From: Candidatus Obscuribacterales bacterium
GTDB lineage: Bacteria > Cyanobacteriota > Vampirovibrionia > Obscuribacterales > Obscuribacteraceae
Direction of reading: 5' to 3'
DNA length: 44,744 bases
Assembly: GCA_021732565.1 (NCBI GenBank)
Contig: JAKFUT010000210.1
Coordinates: 1-44,744, forward strand
Made by a program: the position numbers and the translations under genes. Below, in pieces: positions 8,721 through 18,107 of this stretch. The notes under the pieces were generated by a model. It was not told where the DNA came from, searched no databases, and saw nothing but the letters and a program-made list of their open reading frames with translations. Position 1 is the first letter of the stretch, and the number at the start of each line of letters is the position of its first letter.

Positions 8721-10856
8721 GTGGATACTCCTGAAGGCAATAATGAAATCGAAATGTGCCGATCGTCGGAAGGCGGCGGGCCTCGTGAGGACGTCATTAT
8801 TGATAGCACCTATCGTCTGGGCGAAGTGATCGGGAGGGGAGGGCGTGCCACCATATACAGGGCGCGAAGCTTGCATTTGCAGGATGACGTGGCTATTAAG
8901 ATCTGGCATGACCACGTGTTGTCTGGAAACTCTGAAGATAAATTCAAGGCGGAAGCGAGGATTGCGGCTCGCCTCGATCATCCCAATATTGTTCGGGTCA
9001 GATCCTTCGGCTATGACAAAGGACTGCCTTATCTAGTTATGGAATACCTCGAGGGCGAGAGTCTTGAACAACTTGTTCGTCGAGGCGGGCCTCTGGATAT
9101 ATCGCGTTTCATGATGATCTTCAAATGCATCTGCAAGGCCTTGCACTATGCACACGAAAAGAATGTGCTGCATCGCGATCTCAAGCCAGCTAACATAATG
9201 ATATGCGCACTTCATGCAAATTCGTCATCCACATTGGTGTCAGCAAAATTGCTAGACTTTGGCATGGCTAGAATTGTAGATGATACGAATCTGGCTTGCA
9301 CCGGAGATAGCACGAGAACAGGGTCGATTGCCGGCAGCCCGGCCTATATGAGCCCCGAGCAATGCCAGCAGTCTCGAAAGCTAGATGCACGTTCTGATAT
9401 CTACTCGTTAGGCTGTACCATGTTTGAGGCGATAACAGGTAGTCCTCCATTTCTGGCCGAAACCGAGCTGGCTGTTATGTCGATGCATGTCAACGAAACG
9501 CCGCAAATACCTCAAAATATTCAGATAAGTTCTGAGTTGAAAAATTTGGTCCTCAAATGTTTAGAAAAGGTTCCCTCTAATCGATTTCAAAGTTGTTCGC
9601 AGATCCTTTCGCGTCTCAACGGCATGGACACTGAAAGCTTGAGATCAGATCCGACACCGTATGTTACGGTGAATGCAAAGACGTGGGTCTGCCGGGTACT
9701 AGTGCTACTGATACCGATCGTTGTGCTGTGTGGACTGATAGCGAAGAGGAATTATACGGCTGAGGGAAATGCTCACCTGAAGAGTGACGACGATGAATGG
9801 AAGGAAGTGCGAGCTGGTTCCGAAAAGGATGAATTCGAAAAGACAAAGAAGAGGCGTATAGGAAAATTGTCTGCGGAGGCTGCATTGTTGGCGGCTGGCG
9901 AGAAAGAGGTGAGTTCTCCGAAAGAAGCGATGATGTTGTACCTTTACGCCCTGGAGGCTGCTGAAAAGAAAACGAGTCTTTCATTAAAGGCGAATGCAAA
10001 TGTTCTTTGCGCTCAACAGGAGTTCAGGTTGAAATTGTACGAGGATGCTCGCCATCATCTAGATAAGGCTCACAGATTCCTCAATGAAGACAAGACGAAT
10101 GAACTTGGTGCAGTTTTGCAAACCAGAATCTGGCGATGTGAAGCTCAGTATTTTCAGTACGGTCCGGCGGTTGATTTTTCGAGGGCTGAGTCGGCACTGC
10201 GCGAGTCCCTTAAAAGTGTAGACAGTTCTAGTGAATATAACGATGCCACCGTTTCGCTAAAAGGTGATATTTATCAGGACCTTGGAACCCTCTATGATCA
10301 AGCCGGAATGACACAGGCAGCCATCAATGCATTTAAGAATTCCATTAAGTTGGCCCCGCCCGAATACAACATGTTAGGTATGAAACGCGATACCCGCGAT
10401 GTTTTAGGTCGCAGATGGATCTTGCTGGCCGATTCGTGCTGGAATGTGGATCTGCCAACCTACGCCAATGCTTTGGAGAGATACAAGGGGCTCAAACCGT
10501 GTGGTAATGATACGGGCAACCGTCTTAATATGCTGGCGAGAAAATTTCTAGTACAAGGTAAATATGATGAGGCCTCCAATCTGGCTCAATTAGCCTTGGG
10601 GGAGTTTAATGCGTCGCACGCTCGTGACAAGGAGCATGCTTTTACATTCCTGACTCTTGGTGAAATCGCCAATGGCCGTTCACAATTTAAAGAAGCAAGA
10701 ATTTATGCTAGCCGCGGGCTACGGATGCTGTTAAGCGGACCCGAGGAGGGGACTGAGACTGAGGCTTCCGTGAAGTCAGCATTATTGAATCTGTCGACAG
10801 TGGCATCGAGTGCCGAGGAGAGAAAGGATTTGACTTCCCGGGACATGAAGCGTTAA
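8721..10856 (+). CDS. Membrane-anchored eukaryotic-type Ser/Thr protein kinase with TPR-like C-terminus
   Basis: This 711-residue Hanks-type kinase starts at GTG 8721, with AGGGA five bases upstream. The kinase domain (~31-290) has the glycine loop (GRGGRATIYRA), ATP-binding Lys60 (VAIKIW), a probable αC Glu78, catalytic loop HRDLKPAN with Asp153 and Asn158, DFG at 179-181 and the activation-segment SPAYMSPEQ. All catalytic residues are present. A single transmembrane helix follows at about 321-342 (VLVLLIPIVVLCGLIA). The ~350 residues beyond it are helical repeats of TPR type (DIYQDLGTLYDQAGMTQAAI) and would lie outside the membrane. The topology suggests a receptor kinase with an external protein-binding domain. 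No phosphatase or known substrate gene is adjacent. The gene is divergent from the orphan ORF at 8137-8538. Confidence 0.93.
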   Translation: MDTPEGNNEIEMCRSSEGGGPREDVIIDSTYRLGEVIGRGGRATIYRARSLHLQDDVAIKIWHDHVLSGNSEDKFKAEARIAARLDHPNIVRVRSFGYDKGLPYLVMEYLEGESLEQLVRRGGPLDISRFMMIFKCICKALHYAHEKNVLHRDLKPANIMICALHANSSSTLVSAKLLDFGMARIVDDTNLACTGDSTRTGSIAGSPAYMSPEQCQQSRKLDARSDIYSLGCTMFEAITGSPPFLAETELAVMSMHVNETPQIPQNIQISSELKNLVLKCLEKVPSNRFQSCSQILSRLNGMDTESLRSDPTPYVTVNAKTWVCRVLVLLIPIVVLCGLIAKRNYTAEGNAHLKSDDDEWKEVRAGSEKDEFEKTKKRRIGKLSAEAALLAAGEKEVSSPKEAMMLYLYALEAAEKKTSLSLKANANVLCAQQEFRLKLYEDARHHLDKAHRFLNEDKTNELGAVLQTRIWRCEAQYFQYGPAVDFSRAESALRESLKSVDSSSEYNDATVSLKGDIYQDLGTLYDQAGMTQAAINAFKNSIKLAPPEYNMLGMKRDTRDVLGRRWILLADSCWNVDLPTYANALERYKGLKPCGNDTGNRLNMLARKFLVQGKYDEASNLAQLALGEFNASHARDKEHAFTFLTLGEIANGRSQFKEARIYASRGLRMLLSGPEEGTETEASVKSALLNLSTVASSAEERKDLTSRDMKR

Positions 10857-10894
10857 GTGTACAAACTCAATGTAATGGTGACGTTCAGCAGTAG

Positions 10895-11407
10895 TTAGTC
10901 AGTAAGCAGGTGTCGGGTTTTGGCGGCTGCCTCGTACCAGAATGCGGCCTTTATCGCATCCTGTGCTACACCGCGTCCGCAGTTATACATCTGTGCCAGA
11001 TTAAACTGCGCGGTTGGATGACCTTGGTTCGCCGCCAATTCATACCACTGTGCTGCTTCTTCAGCGTCTTCTTGTACACCTTTGCCTAGCAAGCATAACT
11101 TTGCCATACTCATACAGGAATTAACATGTCCCGCTTCGGCTGCCCTGCGGTAATATTTTGCTGCGAGGCGCACATTTTGACGTACATCAATGCCCGATTC
11201 GTATTTCGCAGCAATTGAAGCCAGTGCTTCAGGATGTCCTTGTTTTGCTGCTCTCTCAAACCAGACGATGCTTGCTTGCGGGCACTGTGGAGTGCCATGT
11301 CCGTGCTCGAATCTCAACGCTACTTGATACTGTGCTTCCACGTCACCACTTTCAGCGGTGCTCAGAAGTTGGTCGAGGCTAAGCTCGTCGTTCATTCGCC
11401 GCTTCAC
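10895..11407 (-). CDS. Sel1-repeat protein
   Basis: The 170-residue protein is built almost entirely of about four Sel1-like repeats of ~36 residues, e.g. AAKYYRRAAEAGHVNSCMSM and AAQWYELAANQGHPTAQFNL. There is no signal peptide, so it is probably a cytoplasmic scaffold or partner-binding protein. The GTG start at 11405-11407 overlaps the TGA stop of the upstream cyclodeaminase-like gene (GTGA), which suggests translational coupling. An ATG four codons in (11395) is the alternative start. Sel1 proteins mediate protein contacts; the partner here is unknown, and the coupling makes a link to the neighbouring enzyme worth considering. Confidence 0.88.
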   Translation of the reverse strand: MKRRMNDELSLDQLLSTAESGDVEAQYQVALRFEHGHGTPQCPQASIVWFERAAKQGHPEALASIAAKYESGIDVRQNVRLAAKYYRRAAEAGHVNSCMSMAKLCLLGKGVQEDAEEAAQWYELAANQGHPTAQFNLAQMYNCGRGVAQDAIKAAFWYEAAAKTRHLLTD

Positions 11408-12396
11408 CCTCTTGCTAATTTATCCAGCAAATAAACAGCTGTGCCAAGGTCCTCATGCCCGCCTCCTGCGGACTTGAACAGTGTGATCTCAGCTTGCGAT
11501 GTGCGCCCCTGGTGCTCGCCCCGCGCAAGCTGAAATGTATCTACGATACTTGCTTCGTCCAGTATGCCATTTGCTATCGGTTGGCAAATGTCGCCGGCAT
11601 GCGCCGTGGTTATGCGTGTATCCACAAACACAGTTGACGACCTTCTAATTGCCTCATCATCGGCTTCGCGCATATCCGGAAGGTATCCACCGACCAGGTC
11701 GAGGTGGGTTCCGGCGGTTAGCCATTCTCCCTTGATCAGCGCTTCCTTTGACATTGTTGCGCAAGTGATTAAATCGGCTTGGCGGACTGCTGCCTCTAAG
11801 TTTGATACCACATCTAACGCCACTTCGTTCAGTTGAATCTGCAAGGCGAGTTGCTCTGCTCGCGAAATGTTTCTATTCCAGATGAGCACTCGTTTAATAG
11901 GACGTACACAAGAATGAGCAGCAATAAGATGTTTCGCGAGGGCACCAGCGCCTACCATTAACAGGGTCGAAGCATCGGACCGCGCAAGGTAGGTCGCGGC
12001 CAGCGCAGAGTTTGCTGCGGTCTTACGCAAGGTAAGAGACGCACCATCTATGCAGAGCAGAGGTAATCCATTTTTGGCATCAAACAGCACATACAATCCC
12101 TGTACTGAGGCCAGCCCCACTTCCTGATTACCAGGGTAGACGCTGACCAGTTTTACTCCTTTGTATCGATTGAATTGCCAGGCAGGCAAAAATATCCAAT
12201 CGTTGGAGAGTCCATTAGACAGAGGCTGTTCCATTCGGTAGGCATCAAGTCGATCTACTCCCATGGCGAACATGTTCCGCAGTGCTTCTATCAGCCCGGG
12301 ATAATCCAGCAATCTGTGACACATTTCGGAATCTATGAAACGGGGAGAAGCTGAAGTTTCTGTCACCCTTACCTCCAATGTCGCATTGCTAGTCAT
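11404..12396 (-). CDS. Ornithine cyclodeaminase / mu-crystallin family oxidoreductase
   Basis: The 330-residue protein has the family architecture: an N-terminal half forming the substrate/dimer domain (LPAWQFNRYKGVKLVSVYPG; LTLRKTAANSALAATYLA) and an NAD(P)-binding Rossmann fold (~135-270) with TLLMVGAGALAKHL, IWNRNISRAEQLA and LITCATMSKEALIKGEWL. The family includes ornithine cyclodeaminase, alanine dehydrogenase, ketimine reductase and Δ1-pyrroline-2-carboxylate reductase, and the sequence alone does not separate them. The length is typical. The reaction would be NAD(P)-linked reduction or deamination of an imino/amino acid in the cytoplasm. It overlaps the downstream Sel1 gene by four bases. 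No clear ribosome-binding site precedes ATG 12396. Confidence 0.88.
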   Translation of the reverse strand: MTSNATLEVRVTETSASPRFIDSEMCHRLLDYPGLIEALRNMFAMGVDRLDAYRMEQPLSNGLSNDWIFLPAWQFNRYKGVKLVSVYPGNQEVGLASVQGLYVLFDAKNGLPLLCIDGASLTLRKTAANSALAATYLARSDASTLLMVGAGALAKHLIAAHSCVRPIKRVLIWNRNISRAEQLALQIQLNEVALDVVSNLEAAVRQADLITCATMSKEALIKGEWLTAGTHLDLVGGYLPDMREADDEAIRRSSTVFVDTRITTAHAGDICQPIANGILDEASIVDTFQLARGEHQGRTSQAEITLFKSAGGGHEDLGTAVYLLDKLARG

Positions 12397-12718
12397 TCAA
12401 AGTTGTTTGAGTCTCTCACGATATCACTTCTCTCTAACTTTGCATTAAAGCTATTGTTATGCATACAGGTTGAAAAAATATCCAGATTCTCCCTGACAAT
12501 TCTTCCTTTGCGTCGGGCACTGATAGTGCAAAGATAGAGCTCGCAACCATAGCACAAGAACATGTGATCTAGTGTCTGCCAGATTCTACAAGACGTGCTG
12601 GCTTATATTTCCACCGGCGGCCAATTTTCTGTTTCCAAACGAAAATTCGCTCTGGTTGGAAGTCCTGATTGGGGCTAAGCCTATCTCGCCGATTACCGAC
12701 AAAAACTAAAATGGCGAT
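12397..12718. other. Divergent intergenic region
   Basis: About 320 bp between the divergent cyclodeaminase and WG-repeat genes, partly A+T-rich. It presumably contains both promoters. I cannot point to a convincing -35/-10 pair and see no gene. Confidence 0.4.
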
Positions 12719-14002
12719 ATGATCGGGAGGCACACGTCGTTGATTGCAGAAAGGGGTCTACTGCGGCTTTACTGTCAATTCTCTGCGGTGTTATACGTTG
12801 CTGTGATTTTTCTTCTGTCTTGTAGCAGCAGTTCGTGTGGATTGATGAGACAAACAGTATCAATTGACCATGACAATTCGTCCGTTTACGGGTTCGTCAA
12901 TAGAGAAGGCAATTATGTGGTCAAGCCGGTTTTTAACCAGGCCTGTTCGTTCAGCGACGGGCTGGCTGCTGTACGAATGGGAAAAAAATGGGGGTACATT
13001 GATAAGACCGGAAATTTTGTAATTAGTCCACGTTTTGATACTGCTGCTGATTCGTTTAGAGAAGGGTTAGCATATGTACGATGGACGCAGAAAGGTGATG
13101 GCACTCTTGCTGAGAACCAGGAGCATAATGGTGTGATCGACCGATCAGGCAAGGTTATTGTGGAAAATGCGGCCAACGATTTCCACTGTGGCTTAGGTAG
13201 TTTCAATAACGGCGATAGAGATCAAGTGAAGTTTGGCTATGTCGACATGGAAGGAAGAGTTGTGATTGCACCTCAGTTCCAGGAGACTGGCGAGTTCGGC
13301 GAAGACATGGCTCCGGTAAAGCTTCAAGGAAAGTATGGTTACATCGACAAAACTGGCAGGGTCGTAATTAAGGCTGCGTTTTCCGGTGCTGGCACGTTCA
13401 GTGAGGGGCTTGCGTCCGCCGCACTTGGTGACAAGAGCGGTTACATCAACCACTGCGGTGACTTTGTCATTGCGCCGAAATTCGGAGTAAATTGCACCAT
13501 GGCGGGATGTCGATTTGAAAATGGATTGGCGGCTGTGCAAGTAAGTGATAAATGGGGAATGATTGATCGCAAAGGAACAATGGTGGTACCGGCAGTGTTT
13601 GATATGCTGCCCTCTTGCTCATTTGAAGGAATGCGTAGCGGCGTAGTGAACGGGAAGAGTGGCTTTATCAATGGGGCTGGTAAGCTAGTAGTGCCGTGCA
13701 CATATGATGATGTTGGAATGTTCAGTGAGGGGCTGGCAGTAGTAAAGCCTGACCGCAATAATATAGGCTATGTGGATAGAACTGGACAATTGGTAGTTCC
13801 GCTGTTTATTCAACAAGATCCGTTTCCCGACTCGCAACGTTCATTTCGTGAAGGGCTTGCTGCAAGCGTTCGTAACGGTAAGTGGGGATACATTGATAAG
13901 CGCGGGCAATTTGTGGTGGAACCGCGGTTCAGCGCTGCGTTGCCATTCTCGGAAGCGCTCGCTGCCGTTGGCGTGTCAGCCACAGTAGCAGAGCGGCGCT
14001 GA
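12719..14002 (+). CDS. WG-repeat lipoprotein (beta-propeller-like)
   Basis: The 427-residue protein begins with a lipoprotein-type signal: hydrophobic VLYVAVIFLLSC with Cys near residue 35 as likely lipidation site, followed by a Ser run. The rest is about ten WG (KWG) repeats of ~40 residues, each with a core like KWGYIDKTGNFVISPRF, separated by F.EGLA.V turns. One copy is degenerate (GVIDRSGKVIV). WG repeats are thought to form beta-rich repeat folds used for binding; no enzyme activity is known. It is likely an outer-surface or periplasmic lipoprotein. No ribosome-binding site is visible before ATG 12719, so the exact start is uncertain. Confidence 0.9.
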   Translation: MIGRHTSLIAERGLLRLYCQFSAVLYVAVIFLLSCSSSSCGLMRQTVSIDHDNSSVYGFVNREGNYVVKPVFNQACSFSDGLAAVRMGKKWGYIDKTGNFVISPRFDTAADSFREGLAYVRWTQKGDGTLAENQEHNGVIDRSGKVIVENAANDFHCGLGSFNNGDRDQVKFGYVDMEGRVVIAPQFQETGEFGEDMAPVKLQGKYGYIDKTGRVVIKAAFSGAGTFSEGLASAALGDKSGYINHCGDFVIAPKFGVNCTMAGCRFENGLAAVQVSDKWGMIDRKGTMVVPAVFDMLPSCSFEGMRSGVVNGKSGFINGAGKLVVPCTYDDVGMFSEGLAVVKPDRNNIGYVDRTGQLVVPLFIQQDPFPDSQRSFREGLAASVRNGKWGYIDKRGQFVVEPRFSAALPFSEALAAVGVSATVAERR

Positions 14003-14237
14003 GCCTGTCGTTACTTGATACTTTCAGATGCACCTTGTCGGCAAAAGCGGTGCCATGTTTGGATTTCGATCCTGTTTATCGGGGGATTGTCAGATTACTG
14101 TATGGCGTTAGTTAGTTCTTTGTAAGAGCGGGGTTATAACTAATGTCGTTAATGTAGTGGAGTGGATCACTGCGTGATAGGCTCAGAAAAACGGCATTAT
14201 GCCGGTGTTGATTTACCCGACTGTGAGGAACATAGGG

Positions 14238-15005
14238 ATGAGTATCAAAGCACCAGATTCGGCTGCCGCAGCTGTAACTACTGTAAATCCGAACTGTTTC
14301 GATTCGAGCAAATGGCTGGAGTACTTCCAGGAAAATAAGCGAACTCGACCTGTTTTCGATTTATCACAAGAGATTGATCTGAATGAGAAATTGCGCGGAC
14401 CATTAATTCGATCCCTGCAACGCTTTCAAATTGGGGAGACGGGTGACGGAAAGCACTTGCGCAAGTATGCCAACTGCATTGGCGATCCGGGTTACTTGCA
14501 ATGCGTGGATTTGTTCATTCGAGAAGAACAGGTTCACGGGCAGATTCTGGCAGAGGTAATTCTCTGTGCGGGCGGAACGCTGTTAAGCTGGCATTGGACC
14601 GATGTAGCCTTCATTCTCTTGCGTCGCCTGCTTGGCTTGAAAACCGAAATTCTCATTCTTCTAATTGCCGAGGTAATTGGAAAATGTTTTTACAAGTGTA
14701 TCGCCGACAAAATTGAAAACGCCTGTCTCAGTGAGGTGTTTGCAGTAATTGTATTCGATGAGATCGCTCATTTGCAATTTCACGCTGAATTCTTGTCGTA
14801 TAGATTTGAGAGACACTCATGGTGGGTAAAGTACTTTGCGCACTATATCTGGTGCATGATTTTTCATTCTGCATGCTTTGTCTTCATTGCTGATCACCGG
14901 TTGGCCCTCGAAGCATTAGGCATTGCGCCTGCAGATTTCATTGCTCGCTGTTCCAGGGAATTTCAACGCTGCGCGGTGACCGCATTCAGTAGAGTGCATG
15001 AGTGA
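14238..15005 (+). CDS. Ferritin-like di-iron protein
   Basis: The 255-residue all-helical protein has a ferritin-like ligand pattern: ExxH at Glu97/His100 (REEQVH), Glu145 (IAEVIGK) and ExxH at Glu175/His178 (DEIAHLQFH). These are spaced as expected for a four-helix di-iron bundle. It lacks the short length of storage ferritins and resembles the broad ferritin-like domain proteins (oxygenase or oxidase type). Hydrophobic segments around 105-150 may be buried helices or membrane-associated. I chose ATG 14238 because AGGA lies eight bases upstream. ATG 14199 would add 13 residues but overlaps a small palindrome (CGGCATTATGCCG). Exact activity is unknown. Confidence 0.7.
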   Translation: MSIKAPDSAAAAVTTVNPNCFDSSKWLEYFQENKRTRPVFDLSQEIDLNEKLRGPLIRSLQRFQIGETGDGKHLRKYANCIGDPGYLQCVDLFIREEQVHGQILAEVILCAGGTLLSWHWTDVAFILLRRLLGLKTEILILLIAEVIGKCFYKCIADKIENACLSEVFAVIVFDEIAHLQFHAEFLSYRFERHSWWVKYFAHYIWCMIFHSACFVFIADHRLALEALGIAPADFIARCSREFQRCAVTAFSRVHE

Positions 15006-15287
15006 GTAACGAGGTCCTTGTCGAATCCTTATCCACGAATTGAAATTATCTGGTGCCATGGAATTGACGATGCTGACCGCTTTTGATCTATTTCGAGATT
15101 TGTAACGGCACGGTTCGGGGAACCGCTCGTCAATTTTCAGTAACATTGGTATCGCGGAATCAGATTGGCTGTATGGCAGGCTCTACCGGTGAAAACGTGT
15201 TTCCGGTCAGGACTCGTTGTTGACAGTAGCCATGAATCGAGCTTATATATGCGATTCCCTCTAAGTCCCCGGTACAGGAGCGGCCTC

Positions 15288-15716
15288 ATGATAGGCGAGA
15301 AGATTGAAATAAATGCATCACCCGAAGTTGTGTTTGAAGCCATTCGTATGCAGCGCAATGGTAATCATCGCAAACTCCAGTCGTTCGATGGAAAGGTGGC
15401 TATTATCCAGGAAAATCTGGAGGGTGTGCCGATCTTTGGAAAGGTTGAATGTATTTGGGAAGAGGTTGAAGATCCGTACAATCGTATAGACTTCAAAATG
15501 CTGAGCTCGACTAAATTCAAGGAGTCTCACGGTGCTTTCATTCTTACGGCGGCTGGTGACGGGAATGGAACTACGTTAGAGCTGCAAGTCCATATGGATC
15601 CTGGCATTTCACTTCCGTTTGCCGATGAGATCGCCAGGGCCTCCACATCGAAAGATTCGAAAAATCGCCTCGAACACATTAAGAAAGTGGCGGAGTCCTC
15701 TAGTGGTCTGTCCTAG
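15288..15716 (+). CDS. SRPBCC (START/Bet v1-like) ligand-binding protein
   Basis: The 142-residue protein has the typical SRPBCC opening (IGEKIEINASPEVVFEAI), a central beta-sheet with FGKVECIWEEVED and TTLELQVHMDP, and a C-terminal long helix (SKNRLEHIKKVAE). This helix-grip fold usually binds hydrophobic ligands or acts as polyketide cyclase-type enzyme; the ligand is not predictable here. The start is set by CAGGAG (15275-15280) seven bases upstream of ATG 15288. An in-frame ATG at 15165 would add 41 residues outside the fold and has no such site. The gene is followed at once by a hairpin (15716-15740). Confidence 0.8.
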   Translation: MIGEKIEINASPEVVFEAIRMQRNGNHRKLQSFDGKVAIIQENLEGVPIFGKVECIWEEVEDPYNRIDFKMLSSTKFKESHGAFILTAAGDGNGTTLELQVHMDPGISLPFADEIARASTSKDSKNRLEHIKKVAESSSGLS

Positions 15717-15740
15717 CAGGTGAGGGTCCCGCTTACCTGC
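15716..15740 (+). terminator. Hairpin directly after the SRPBCC stop codon
   Basis: GCAGGTGAG (15716-15724) pairs with CTTACCTGC (15732-15740), nine pairs with one G-U, around a 7-base loop. It begins at the last base of the TAG stop. No T-run follows, so a classic intrinsic terminator is not certain. Confidence 0.4.
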
Positions 15741-16005
15741 GGGGAGCAATCCCGTTGCCAACCTGGATGTTACGCTAGGCGGAACGGCTTTTGCGGCTGA
15801 GGTCCCGGTCTGCCACGAATCTCACTACGAAAGCAAATGGCCGAGCCAGCGCCGGGCGGCGGTCGGCGGTCGTGCGTGTAGCCAGTGGGACGGATGAGAC
15901 GGGAGAACTGCCTTTGATGGTGTCCCTATTAGTCGTTCCTTGCTTGGTTTCCGCGGGAGGGCGGCAAGTTTGGTATAAACTGAATAGAGCAATGGAGATT
16001 AGCGA

Positions 16006-17094
16006 ATGAAATTTCGCTTTGGCACTAAGGAGCATACGTTTTTCAAGGTCGTCGCAGACCCTGATGCTGACGAAGAAAAATGGTTACCGGCCTGTGAAGC
16101 GCTTGGAGACACCGAGCTAGCCAAAACGAATCCGGTTGGTGACCAAAGGAGCCCGGTTCGAAAGATCTTCTCCGGGATTGGTGCTCTGCTCGGTGCCATC
16201 ATTCTGATTTGCGGTCAGGTATTCATGGTATCAGGAGCCGCTGTCAGTTGCGGTACATTTTCATCGGGACTGGGCGGGCTATCGTTCAACCGAATCATGT
16301 ATCATTGCGGCCCGCAAGACACCTATCTGGGTATTTTTGTTCTTGCTGCGGTGCCTGTGTTCTGGTATGCCTGGTACCAGGGAAAGGCGCGCTATGCTAA
16401 GTTTGCTCTTCTTCCAATCTTTGGGATATGTACCGTGGTCGGGCTTATTCCGTCCTTCTCTGCTTTTGGATGTCCGGTGGTTTTCGTCGGATTAGTCAGC
16501 TTGCTTCTTCTTACGTTGTTGCATTTTGCAGGCGTGTATTCGTCTTCGCTCAAAATGAACTGGCCGCGCAAATTCTCTGTTACACGATGGCTTTCCATTT
16601 GTTATGTGCCAGCTGCATTGCTTTTGTGGTACGAGTTTGGCATTCTCGATATGGGAGAGACCGTCGATAAAGTTTCAACCGAGAGTATGCTGACCAGTGC
16701 AGGAATTATTGCCGCGTTCTCGCTGCTGCCTGCTTTTCTCACGGCTCTAGATTCGCGAAGTCGGCAATTTGCATCTGGTTTCGGTCTATCTGCCATTGGT
16801 CAGCTACCCGTGCTCACCACCATGCTGGTTTACTTTATTGCCAACGCCGTTATGCTTACGTGTGTCAGCTTATTGGGAACTACCGCGGTGGCAGACTATT
16901 TTTCAAGGCAGGCCACGGTTGATTTTTCACCCGATTTTGATACTGCCTCAACGTACATGGAAGTGCTGAGCAAGTGTCTGTCGAGCTTGCTAATCTGGGC
17001 TGTGCTGCTATTGAGCGTTTGGGGAGGTAGTACGTTGGGCGTTCTGTTGAACCGTTGGCGTGGCCGGTCCGGCGGTACTCATTGGAGTCCGTAA
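16006..17094 (+). CDS. Polytopic membrane protein of unknown function
   Basis: The 362-residue protein starts with ~50 polar residues (FGTKEHTFFKVVADPDADEE), followed by about eight predicted transmembrane helices. Examples are IGALLGAIILICGQVFMVSG, YLGIFVLAAVPVFWYAW, VVFVGLVSLLLLTLLHFAGV and LLIWAVLLLSVWGG. Two Cys in the first external loop (VSCGTFSSG...YHCG) could form a disulfide. I recognise no transporter or enzyme motif. GGAG lies nine bases before ATG 16006. It ends 117 bp before the Ku gene on the same strand; co-transcription is possible, but there is no functional evidence linking them. Confidence 0.75.
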   Translation: MKFRFGTKEHTFFKVVADPDADEEKWLPACEALGDTELAKTNPVGDQRSPVRKIFSGIGALLGAIILICGQVFMVSGAAVSCGTFSSGLGGLSFNRIMYHCGPQDTYLGIFVLAAVPVFWYAWYQGKARYAKFALLPIFGICTVVGLIPSFSAFGCPVVFVGLVSLLLLTLLHFAGVYSSSLKMNWPRKFSVTRWLSICYVPAALLLWYEFGILDMGETVDKVSTESMLTSAGIIAAFSLLPAFLTALDSRSRQFASGFGLSAIGQLPVLTTMLVYFIANAVMLTCVSLLGTTAVADYFSRQATVDFSPDFDTASTYMEVLSKCLSSLLIWAVLLLSVWGGSTLGVLLNRWRGRSGGTHWSP

Positions 17095-17210
17095 GTCTTG
17101 AGCGGGTTGCCTGAAGCCGCGTATGAGGTATCCTTTGCCAGGGCGTGGAACATGCCGTGGCGGCGGTTCGTCGGCAACCTCAGAACGGGCTGGTACAAGA
17201 GGTAAGGAAC

Positions 17211-18107
17211 ATGCGGCGTGCTATTTGGAGTGGCGTAATTACGTTCGGGATCGTGAGCATTCCCGTGAAGATGTATTCTGCTACACAATCTAACGATATT
17301 TCGTTTCACCTGCTGCACGGGAAGTGTGATTCGCGAATTAAGGAGTACAAATGGTGCCCGCATTGCGATCGTAAGATCGAGTGGAATGACATTGATAAGG
17401 GTTATGAGTATGCGAAGGGCAAGTGTGTAAAACTGACTTCTGATGATTTTGAGAAGTTACCGCTTCCCAGTAAACACACAATCGAAATTACCTCTTTTGT
17501 ACAGACTGAAGAAATCGACCCCATTTATTACGAAAAAACATACTTTCTGGAGCCCGACAAATCAGGAGAGAAGCCCTTTGTCCTACTGATGAAGGTTATT
17601 GAAGAGCGAGGACTGGTTGCCATCGGAACCGTTGCTATGAGAAGGGAACGGTTGTGCGCGTTGAGGTTGATGGATGGACATCTAATGGTCGACACATTGT
17701 TATATCCAGACGAAATTCGCGTTGACTCTGAGGAGAAGAAACCTTCCGCCAGAATTCAAAAATCTGAATTGGAAATGGCTTCTAAACTTGTAGATATGAT
17801 GGTGAAACCATTCGATCCATCCGAATATAAAGATGGCTATCGGGAGGCATTGAAAAAACTCATCCACATGAAACTGAAAGGAAAAGAAATATCAGAGGTT
17901 GAAGAGGAACCGCAATCCGGCAAAGTTATCGACCTTATGGATGCGTTGCGAGCGAGCCTGGATAGTGCCAGGACCAGTATGATCAGCAAGACAGCTACAA
18001 AAGAGTCAACGAAAACGAAGACCACCGCGAACAAAACTCGCAAGACGAAACCTACGGCAGCACGGAAAACGAGAAAGCGCAAAACTGCTCATAAAGCCGC
18101 GAGTTGA
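17211..18107 (+). CDS. ku: Ku, DNA double-strand-break end-binding protein (NHEJ)
   Basis: This is a 298-residue bacterial Ku. The N-terminus matches the family (RRAIWSGVITFGIVSIPVK) and continues with FHLLHGKCDSRIKEY, the CP.C-type segment (WCPHCDRKIEW), DDFEKLPLPSKHTIEI, and IDPIYYEKTYFLEPD. The last ~45 residues are a Lys/Arg/Thr-rich basic tail, as in many bacterial Ku proteins, used for DNA contact. Ku forms a homodimeric ring on broken DNA ends and recruits LigD. No ligD is in this window, so the partner must lie elsewhere. The start at ATG 17211 is set by AGAGG eight bases upstream; an upstream in-frame ATG (17145) would add 22 residues not in the family. The 3' end abuts a truncated ISL3 element. 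Confidence 0.95.
   Translation: MRRAIWSGVITFGIVSIPVKMYSATQSNDISFHLLHGKCDSRIKEYKWCPHCDRKIEWNDIDKGYEYAKGKCVKLTSDDFEKLPLPSKHTIEITSFVQTEEIDPIYYEKTYFLEPDKSGEKPFVLLMKVIEERGLVAIGTVAMRRERLCALRLMDGHLMVDTLLYPDEIRVDSEEKKPSARIQKSELEMASKLVDMMVKPFDPSEYKDGYREALKKLIHMKLKGKEISEVEEEPQSGKVIDLMDALRASLDSARTSMISKTATKESTKTKTTANKTRKTKPTAARKTRKRKTAHKAAS

Noticed and set aside
8595-8981. Minus-strand ORF overlapping the Ser/Thr kinase start
   Set aside because: Mostly antisense to well-supported kinase coding sequence.
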